Below, in pieces: positions 37,883 through 43,452 of a DNA stretch of 43,452 nucleotides; within the stretch, counting starts at the first letter, position 1, and every line of letters begins with the position of its first letter. A program made the translations under genes and the position numbers. Source of the stretch: Streptococcus mitis (GTDB lineage Bacteria > Bacillota > Bacilli > Lactobacillales > Streptococcaceae); NCBI RefSeq assembly GCF_000722705.1, contig NZ_JPFW01000011.1, positions 1 through 43,452 of the forward strand. Direction: 5' to 3'. The notes below the pieces were generated by a model. It was not told where the DNA came from, ran no database searches, and saw only the letters and a list, made by a program, of their open reading frames with translations.

Positions 37883-39143
37883 ATTCTTAATTATTTTGTT
37901 GCTACCGAGTTTTTTGACCATTTCAAAAGTTGTTAGCACAGAAAAAGAAGTCGTCTATACTTCGAAAGAAATTTATTACCTTTCACAATCTGACTTTGGT
38001 ATTTATTTTAGAGAAAAGCTAAATTCTCCTATGGTTTATGGAGAAGTTCCTGTTTATGCGAATGAAGATTTAGTTGTAGAATCTGGAAAATTAACTCCAA
38101 AAACAAGTTTCCAAATAACTGAGTGGCGCTTAAATAAACAAGGAATTCCAGTATTTAAGTTATCCAACCATCAATTTATTGCTGCGGACAAACGATTTTT
38201 ATACGATCAGTCAGAGGTAACTCCTACAATAAAAAAAGTATGGTTAGAATCTGATTTTAAACTGTATAATAGTCCTTATGATTTAAAAGAAGTGAAATCA
38301 TCCTTATCAGCTTATTCTCAGGTGTCAATTGATAAGACCATGTTTGTAGAAGGAAGAGAATTTCTACATATTAATCAGGCTGGATGGGTAGCTAAAGAAT
38401 CAACTTCTGAAGAAGATAATCGGATGAGTAAAGTCCAAGAAATGTTATCGGAAAAATATCAGAAAGATTCTTTCTCTATTTATGTTAAGCAACTGACTAC
38501 TGGAAAAGAAGCTGGTATCAATCAAGATGAAAAGATGTATGCGGCCAGTGTTTTAAAACTCCCTTATCTTTATTATACGCAAGAAAAAATAAATGAGGGT
38601 CTTTATCAGTTAGATACGACTGTAAAATACGTATCAGCAGTTAATGATTTTTCAGGTTCTTATAAACCAGAGGGAAGTGGGAGTCTTCCTAAAAAAGAGG
38701 ATAATAAAGAATATTCTCTAAAAGATTTAATTACGAAAGTATCAAAAGAATCTGATAATGTAGCTCATAACATATTGGGATATTACCTTTCAAACCAATC
38801 TGATGAAACATTTAAATCCAAAATGTCTGCTATTATGGGAGATAATTGGGATCTAAAAGAAAAATTGATTTCTTCTAAAATGGCTGGGAAAGTCATGGAG
38901 GCTATTTATAACCAAAATGGATTTGTATTGGAATCTTTGACTAAAACAGATTTTGATAATCAGCGAATTGCCAAAGGTGTCTCTGTGAAGGTAGCTCATA
39001 AAATTGGGGATGCGGACGAATTTGAGCATGATACGGGTGTTGTCTATGCAGATTCTCCATTTGTTCTTTCTATTTTCACTAAAAATTCTGATTATGATAC
39101 GATTTCTCAGATAGCTAAAGATGTTTATGAGGTTCTAAAATGA
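37875..39143 (+). CDS. Exported class A beta-lactamase-like serine hydrolase
   Basis: 422-residue protein with a signal peptide (about 1-21), a beta-rich N-terminal region (about 25-180) and a class A beta-lactamase-like domain. The SxxK motif is at 225-228 (SVLK) and SDN at 293-295; the third motif is KIG (376-378) rather than KTG. The Thr-to-Ile change and the absence of a plain Glu166 loop argue against true beta-lactamase activity, so a wall-related or non-catalytic role is more likely. It sits in the rqcP-divIC-tilS-hpt-ftsH block and overlaps tilS by 4 bp. Confidence 0.83.
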   Translation: MRKFLIILLLPSFLTISKVVSTEKEVVYTSKEIYYLSQSDFGIYFREKLNSPMVYGEVPVYANEDLVVESGKLTPKTSFQITEWRLNKQGIPVFKLSNHQFIAADKRFLYDQSEVTPTIKKVWLESDFKLYNSPYDLKEVKSSLSAYSQVSIDKTMFVEGREFLHINQAGWVAKESTSEEDNRMSKVQEMLSEKYQKDSFSIYVKQLTTGKEAGINQDEKMYAASVLKLPYLYYTQEKINEGLYQLDTTVKYVSAVNDFSGSYKPEGSGSLPKKEDNKEYSLKDLITKVSKESDNVAHNILGYYLSNQSDETFKSKMSAIMGDNWDLKEKLISSKMAGKVMEAIYNQNGFVLESLTKTDFDNQRIAKGVSVKVAHKIGDADEFEHDTGVVYADSPFVLSIFTKNSDYDTISQIAKDVYEVLK

Positions 39144-40417
39144 GGGAACAGGATTTTTTAAATCATTTTCTCAAGAAGAGATATTTCAAAAAACATGCAA
39201 AGGTATTACTAGCTCTTTCTGGTGGATTAGATTCTATGTTTCTATTTAAGGTATTGTCTACTTATCAAAAAGAGTTAGAAATTGAATTGATTCTGGCTCA
39301 TGTGAATCATAAGCAGAGAATTGAATCAGATTGGGAAGAAAAAGAATTAAGGAAGTTGGCTGCTGAAGCAGAGCTTCCTATTTATGTCAGCAATTTTTCA
39401 GGAGAATTTTCAGAAGCGCGTGCTCGACATTTTCGTTATGATTTTTTTCAAGAGGTCATGAAAAAGACAGGTGCGTCAGCTTTAGTCACTGCTCACCATG
39501 CGGATGACCAGGTGGAAACGATTTTGATGCGCTTGATTCGAGGTACTCGCTTGCGCTATCTATCAGGAATTAAGGAGAAGCAAGTAGTTGGGGATATAGA
39601 AATGATTCGACCCTTCTTGCATTTTCAGAAAAAAGATTTTCCACCAATTTTCCACTTTGAAGATACATCAAATAAGGAAAATCATTATTTTCGTAATCGT
39701 ATTCGAAATTCTTATTTACCAGAATTAGAAAAAGAAAATCCTAGATTTAGAGATGCAATCTTAAGTATCGGAAATGAAATTTTAGATTATGACTTAGCTA
39801 TAGCTGAATTATCTAACAATATTGATGTAGAAAATTTACAGCAGCTATTGTCTTATTCTGAGTCGACACAAAGAGTTTTACTTCAAACTTATCTGAATCA
39901 TTTTCCAGATTTGAATCTTACAAAAGCTCAGTTTGATGAAGTTCGGCAGATTTTAAAATCTAAAAGCCAGTATCGTCATCCGCTTAAAAATGGCTATAAA
40001 TTGATAAAAGAGTACCAACAGTTTCAGATTTGTAAAATCGGTCCGCAGGCTGATGAAAAGGAAGATGAACTTGTGTTACACTATCAAAATCAGGTAGCTT
40101 ATCAAGGATACACATTTTCCTTTGGAATTCCATTAGAAGGTGAATCAATTCAACAAATACCTGTTTCACGCGAAACATCTATATACATTCGTCATCGAAA
40201 AACAGGAGATGTTTTGATTCAAAATGGGCATAGAAAAAAACTCAGACGTCTATTTATTGATTTGAAAATCCCTATGGAAAAGAGAAAATCTGCTCTGATT
40301 ATTGAGCAATTTGGTGAAATTGTCTCAATTTTGGGAATTGCGACCAGTAATTTGAGTAAAAACACGAAAAATGATATAATGAACACTGTACTTTATATAG
40401 AAAAAATAGATAGGTAA
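39140..40417 (+). CDS. tilS: TilS, tRNA-Ile2 lysidine synthetase
   Basis: 425-residue N-type ATP pyrophosphatase that converts C34 of tRNA-Ile(CAU) to lysidine so that it reads AUA. The P-loop SGGLDS is at 27-32, [13 protein letters not shown] follows at about 118-130, and the C-terminal domain has the TilS C-fold ([20 protein letters not shown]). It is coupled by overlap to the upstream gene, and hpt follows after 4 bp. A parS-like site lies in the coding region at 40162-40177. Confidence 0.95.
   Translation: MREQDFLNHFLKKRYFKKHAKVLLALSGGLDSMFLFKVLSTYQKELEIELILAHVNHKQRIESDWEEKELRKLAAEAELPIYVSNFSGEFSEARARHFRYDFFQEVMKKTGASALVTAHHADDQVETILMRLIRGTRLRYLSGIKEKQVVGDIEMIRPFLHFQKKDFPPIFHFEDTSNKENHYFRNRIRNSYLPELEKENPRFRDAILSIGNEILDYDLAIAELSNNIDVENLQQLLSYSESTQRVLLQTYLNHFPDLNLTKAQFDEVRQILKSKSQYRHPLKNGYKLIKEYQQFQICKIGPQADEKEDELVLHYQNQVAYQGYTFSFGIPLEGESIQQIPVSRETSIYIRHRKTGDVLIQNGHRKKLRRLFIDLKIPMEKRKSALIIEQFGEIVSILGIATSNLSKNTKNDIMNTVLYIEKIDR
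40162..40177. promoter_or_regulatory. parS site 3 (one mismatch), inside tilS
   Basis: TGTTTCACGCGAAACA differs from consensus TGTTTCACGTGAAACA at one central base and keeps both outer bases. It lies about 11 kb right of oriC. The mismatch falls in the CpG-like core, so affinity may be lower than at the two left sites. Confidence 0.82.
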
Positions 40418-40421
40418 AAAA

Positions 40422-40964
40422 ATGTTAGAAAACGATATCAAAAAAATCCTCGTTTCACACGATGAAATTACAGAAGCTGCTAAAAAATTAGGTGCTCAAC
40501 TCACTAAAGACTATGCAGGAAAAAATCTAATTTTAGTTGGGATTTTAAAAGGATCTATTCCTTTTATGGCTGAATTGATTAAACATATCGACACACATAT
40601 TGAAATGGACTTCATGATGGTTTCTAGCTATCATGGTGGAACAGCAAGTAGCGGTGTCATTAATATTAAACAAGATGTGACTCAAGACATTAAAGGAAGA
40701 CATATTCTATTTGTAGAAGATATTATTGATACAGGCCAAACTTTGAAGAATTTGCGAGATATGTTTATTGAAAGAGAAGCTGCTTCTGTTAAAATTGCCA
40801 CCTTGTTGGATAAACCAGAGGGACGTATTGTAGAAATTGAGGCAGACTATACCTGCTTTACTATTCCAAATGAGTTTGTAGTAGGTTATGGTTTAGATTA
40901 CAAAGAAAATTATCGTAACCTTCCTTATGTTGGAGTATTGAAAGAAGAAGTGTATTCAAATTAG
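40422..40964 (+). CDS. hpt: Hpt, hypoxanthine-guanine phosphoribosyltransferase
   Basis: 180-residue purine-salvage enzyme that makes IMP and GMP from bases and PRPP. The PRPP-binding loop [12 protein letters not shown] is at about 98-109, and an N-terminal [12 protein letters not shown] block is present. tilS-hpt-ftsH is a widespread order, and TilS with Hpt has been reported to influence ftsH transcription in Bacillus. It lies 4 bp after tilS and 15 bp before ftsH. Confidence 0.96.
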   Translation: MLENDIKKILVSHDEITEAAKKLGAQLTKDYAGKNLILVGILKGSIPFMAELIKHIDTHIEMDFMMVSSYHGGTASSGVINIKQDVTQDIKGRHILFVEDIIDTGQTLKNLRDMFIEREAASVKIATLLDKPEGRIVEIEADYTCFTIPNEFVVGYGLDYKENYRNLPYVGVLKEEVYSN

Positions 40965-40979
40965 AAAGAACAATTTTTA

Positions 40980-42938
40980 ATGAAAAAACAAAATAATGGT
41001 TTAATTAAAAATCCTTTTCTATGGTTATTACTTATTTTTCTCCTAGTTACAGGTTATCAGTATTTTAGTACAGGTAGTGTTGCAGGGAAAAGTGAGCAAA
41101 TTAATTATACAGAATTGGTAAAAGAAATTACTGATGACAATGTAAAAAAATTAACTTACCAACCAAATGGCAGTGTTATCGAAGTTTCAGGTGTTTATAA
41201 AAATCCTAAAACAAGTAAAGAAGAAACAGGTATCCAGTTCTTTTCTCCTTCTGCCACAACAGTAGAGAAATTTTCAAGTATTATTCTTCCTTCAGATACT
41301 ACAGTATCCGAATTGCAAAAACTTGCTTCTGACCATAAAGCGGAAGTAACTGTTAAGCATGAAAGTTCAAGTGGTATGTGGATTAATATTCTTGTATCCA
41401 TTGTGCCATTCGGTATTCTTTTCTTCTTCCTATTCTCTATGATGGGAAATATGGGAGGAAATAATAGCCGTAACCCAATGAGTTTTGGACGTAGTAAGGC
41501 TAAAGCCGCAAATAAAGAAGATATTAAAGTAAGATTTTCAGATGTTGCTGGAGCTGAGGAAGAAAAACAAGAACTAGTTGAAGTTGTTGAATTCTTAAAA
41601 GATCCAAAACGATTTACAAAACTTGGAGCCCGTATTCCAGCAGGTGTTCTTTTGGAGGGACCTCCAGGAACAGGTAAAACTTTGCTTGCTAAGGCAGTAG
41701 CCGGAGAAGCAGGTGTTCCATTCTTTAGTATCTCAGGTTCTGACTTTGTAGAAATGTTTGTCGGAGTTGGAGCTAGTCGTGTTCGTTCTCTTTTTGAGGA
41801 TGCCAAAAAAGCAGCACCAGCTATCATCTTTATCGATGAAATTGATGCTGTTGGACGTCAACGTGGAGTCGGTCTTGGCGGAGGTAATGACGAACGTGAA
41901 CAAACCTTGAACCAACTCTTGATTGAGATGGATGGTTTTGAGGGAAATGAAGGAATTATTGTCATTGCTGCAACGAACCGTTCAGATGTACTAGACCCTG
42001 CCCTTCTGCGTCCAGGACGTTTTGATAGAAAAGTATTGGTTGGCCGCCCTGATGTTAAGGGTCGCGAAGCAATCTTGAAAGTTCATGCTAAGAATAAGCC
42101 TTTAGCAGAAGATGTTGATTTGAAATTAGTTGCTCAACAAACTCCAGGTTTTGTTGGTGCTGATTTAGAGAATGTATTGAATGAAGCGGCTCTAGTTGCT
42201 GCTCGTCGCAATAAATCAATCATTGATGCCTCAGATATTGATGAAGCAGAAGATAGAGTTATTGCTGGACCTTCTAAGAAAGATAAGACAGTTTCACAAA
42301 AAGAACGTGAATTGGTTGCCTACCATGAGGCAGGTCATACTATTGTTGGTCTAGTCTTGTCGAATGCCCGTGTTGTCCATAAGGTCACAATTGTACCACG
42401 TGGTCGTGCAGGTGGTTATATGATTGCACTTCCTAAAGAGGATCAAATGCTTCTATCTAAAGAAGATATGAAAGAGCAATTGGCTGGCTTGATGGGGGGA
42501 CGTGTAGCTGAAGAAATTATCTTTAATGTCCAGACTACAGGAGCTTCAAACGACTTTGAACAAGCGACTCAAATGGCGCGTGCAATGGTTACAGAGTACG
42601 GTATGAGTGAAAAACTTGGCCCAGTACAATATGAAGGAAATCATGCTATGTTTGGTGCACAAAGCCCTCAAAAATCAATTTCAGAACAAACAGCTTATGA
42701 AATTGACGAAGAGGTTCGTTCATTATTGAATGAGGCACGAAATAAAGCCGCTGAAATTATTCAGTCAAATCGTGAAACTCACAAGTTGATTGCAGAATCA
42801 TTATTGAAATACGAAACATTGGATAGTACACAAATTAAATCTCTTTACGAAACAGGAAAGATGCCTGAAACAGTCGAGGAGGAATCTCATGCATTATCCT
42901 ATGATGAAGTAAAGTCAAAAATGAATGATGAGAAATAA
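40980..42938 (+). CDS. ftsH: FtsH, membrane AAA+ zinc metalloprotease
   Basis: 652-residue membrane protease. Transmembrane segments lie at about 10-29 and 133-155 with an extracytoplasmic loop between. AAA+ Walker A is at 227-234 (GPPGTGKT), Walker [10 protein letters not shown] at 282-290, and the zinc motif HEAGH at 449-453. It degrades misfolded membrane proteins and some regulators. It is last in the tilS-hpt-ftsH run and is followed by a strong terminator. Confidence 0.97.
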   Translation: MKKQNNGLIKNPFLWLLLIFLLVTGYQYFSTGSVAGKSEQINYTELVKEITDDNVKKLTYQPNGSVIEVSGVYKNPKTSKEETGIQFFSPSATTVEKFSSIILPSDTTVSELQKLASDHKAEVTVKHESSSGMWINILVSIVPFGILFFFLFSMMGNMGGNNSRNPMSFGRSKAKAANKEDIKVRFSDVAGAEEEKQELVEVVEFLKDPKRFTKLGARIPAGVLLEGPPGTGKTLLAKAVAGEAGVPFFSISGSDFVEMFVGVGASRVRSLFEDAKKAAPAIIFIDEIDAVGRQRGVGLGGGNDEREQTLNQLLIEMDGFEGNEGIIVIAATNRSDVLDPALLRPGRFDRKVLVGRPDVKGREAILKVHAKNKPLAEDVDLKLVAQQTPGFVGADLENVLNEAALVAARRNKSIIDASDIDEAEDRVIAGPSKKDKTVSQKERELVAYHEAGHTIVGLVLSNARVVHKVTIVPRGRAGGYMIALPKEDQMLLSKEDMKEQLAGLMGGRVAEEIIFNVQTTGASNDFEQATQMARAMVTEYGMSEKLGPVQYEGNHAMFGAQSPQKSISEQTAYEIDEEVRSLLNEARNKAAEIIQSNRETHKLIAESLLKYETLDSTQIKSLYETGKMPETVEEESHALSYDEVKSKMNDEK

Positions 42939-42941
42939 CCC

Positions 42942-42967
42942 AAAGAGAGGCAAGCCCTCTCTTTTTT
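42942..42967 (+). terminator. Terminator after ftsH
   Basis: AAAGAGAGG-CAAGC-CCTCTCTTTTTT: a 9-bp perfect stem and T-run. It ends directly at the ComE box of comX. Confidence 0.9.
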
Positions 42968-43037
42968 GTGCAGTTGAGGAGCTAAAGGGTGCAGAATGGA
43001 TGAAATGTGCCAAAAGTGTTTCTGAATCTGTTAGACT
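42968..43037 (+). promoter_or_regulatory. comX promoter with ComE direct repeat
   Basis: GTGCAGTTGAGG at 42968 and GTGCAGAATGG at 42989 are two half-sites with a 21-bp period, the same as at comC and as known for ComE. The second is more divergent. An extended -10 TGTTAGACT lies at 43029-43037, about 21 bp before the comX ATG, and no -35 is obvious. Confidence 0.82.
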
Positions 43038-43058
43038 GTACACAGAAAGGGGAAGATT

Positions 43059-43452
43059 ATGCTTAAAGAATTGTATGAAGAAGTCCAGGGAATTGTGTAT
43101 AAGTGTAGAAATGAATATTACCTTCATTTGTGGGAGCTATCGGATTGGGATCAAGAGGGAATGATATGTCTACATGAATTGATTAGTAAAGAAGAAGGAT
43201 TAATAGAAGATATTCCACGCTTACGTAAATATTTCAAAACCAAGTTTCGAAATCGAATTCTAGACTATCTCCGTAAACAAGAAAGTCAGAAGCGTAGATA
43301 TGATAAAGAACCCTATGAAGAAGTGGGCGAGATTAGTCATCGTATAAGCGAGGGAGGTCTCTGGCTAGACGATTATTATCTCTTTCATGAAACGCTAAGA
43401 GATTATAGAAACAAACAAACTAAAGAGCACCAAGAAGAGTTAGATCGCGTTT
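43059..43452 (+). CDS. comX: ComX (SigX), competence sigma factor, cut by the window end
   Basis: 131 codons are present of a protein that is 159 residues in pneumococcus. The sequence MLKELYEEVQGIVYKCRNEY ... ELSDWDQEGMICLHELISKE ... KYFKTKFRNRILDYLRKQES matches the streptococcal alternative sigma factor that directs RNA polymerase to the late competence genes (com-box TACGAATA). AAAGGGGAAG serves as ribosome site. It is transcribed in response to ComE. Pneumococcal genomes carry two copies; whether this genome does cannot be seen here. Confidence 0.95.
   Translation, partial: MLKELYEEVQGIVYKCRNEYYLHLWELSDWDQEGMICLHELISKEEGLIEDIPRLRKYFKTKFRNRILDYLRKQESQKRRYDKEPYEEVGEISHRISEGGLWLDDYYLFHETLRDYRNKQTKEHQEELDRV

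Noticed and set aside
41195-41827. Long open frame antisense to ftsH (about 210 codons)
   Set aside because: It mirrors the codon pattern of ftsH, has no domain, no ribosome site and no promoter.
42925-43164. Plus-strand open frame from the end of ftsH into comX
   Set aside because: It runs through the terminator and ComE box in another frame; comX from 43059 is the real gene.

Overview
The window is the replication-origin region of a Streptococcus of the mitis group. The basis is gene order (pcsB-mreDC-ecfTA2A1-pgsA-rodZ ... recF, guaB, trpS ... comEDC, tRNA-Arg, rlmH, htrA, parB, oriC, dnaA, dnaN ... ftsH, comX), the low-GC base composition, and near-pneumococcal proteins (ComD H248, ComE D58, HtrA S234 numbering). 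PcsB carries several differences from the pneumococcal protein as I remember it. The mature competence peptide read from comC ([16 protein letters not shown]) is neither pneumococcal CSP-1 nor CSP-2. S. mitis or a close relative therefore fits better than S. pneumoniae, but I cannot settle the species from memory.

Left replichore (1-28.6 kb), mostly on the minus strand and so co-directional with replication leaving oriC. Positions 1-359 are the frameshifted tail and terminal repeat of an ISL3-type insertion sequence. Next come a cell-wall and shape block (pcsB, mreD, mreC), the energizing module of the ECF vitamin transporters (ecfT, ecfA2, ecfA1), pgsA, rodZ and two M16 peptidase-like genes, all closely spaced or overlapping. 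The plus-strand pair yaaA-recF, then guaB and trpS (minus), an ABC-F ATPase and a large YfhO-type membrane protein (plus) follow. A decayed IS1182-type element sits exactly between the convergent YfhO and YhgE/Pip genes. The YhgE/Pip gene is divergent from a TetR-type regulator and the two share operator-like palindromes. Then come tRNA-Asn and tRNA-Glu, the competence quorum-sensing operon comCDE, tRNA-Arg, rlmH, and htrA-parB.

Origin (28.6-30.3 kb). DnaA boxes lie on both sides of dnaA, and another group lies about 2.3 kb upstream in the rlmH-htrA gap. Three parS-type palindromes (in ecfA1, the YfhO gene and tilS) surround the origin, and a ParB gene lies beside it. I see no parA.

Right replichore (30.3-43.45 kb), all plus strand: dnaN, a DUF951 gene, ychF, pth, mfd, rqcP, divIC, a 40-codon ORF, a class-A beta-lactamase-like membrane/secreted protein, tilS, hpt, ftsH, and the start of comX, cut by the window end.

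The region joins replication (DnaA, DnaN, ParB/parS, RecF, Mfd), division and wall growth (PcsB, MreCD, RodZ, DivIC, FtsH) and competence (ComCDE and its target comX). Both competence loci carry ComE direct repeats with a 21-bp period. HtrA, which is known to limit competence, carries a perfect CiaR repeat. I found no gene cluster that looks like a wholly new system. The best leads are the variant CSP pherotype, the parS set, the TetR/YhgE operator pair, an unexplained palindrome upstream of the ABC-F gene, and the DnaA-box hairpin upstream of htrA. No gene-free stretch exceeds about 300 bases apart from the IS copy and the tRNA block.
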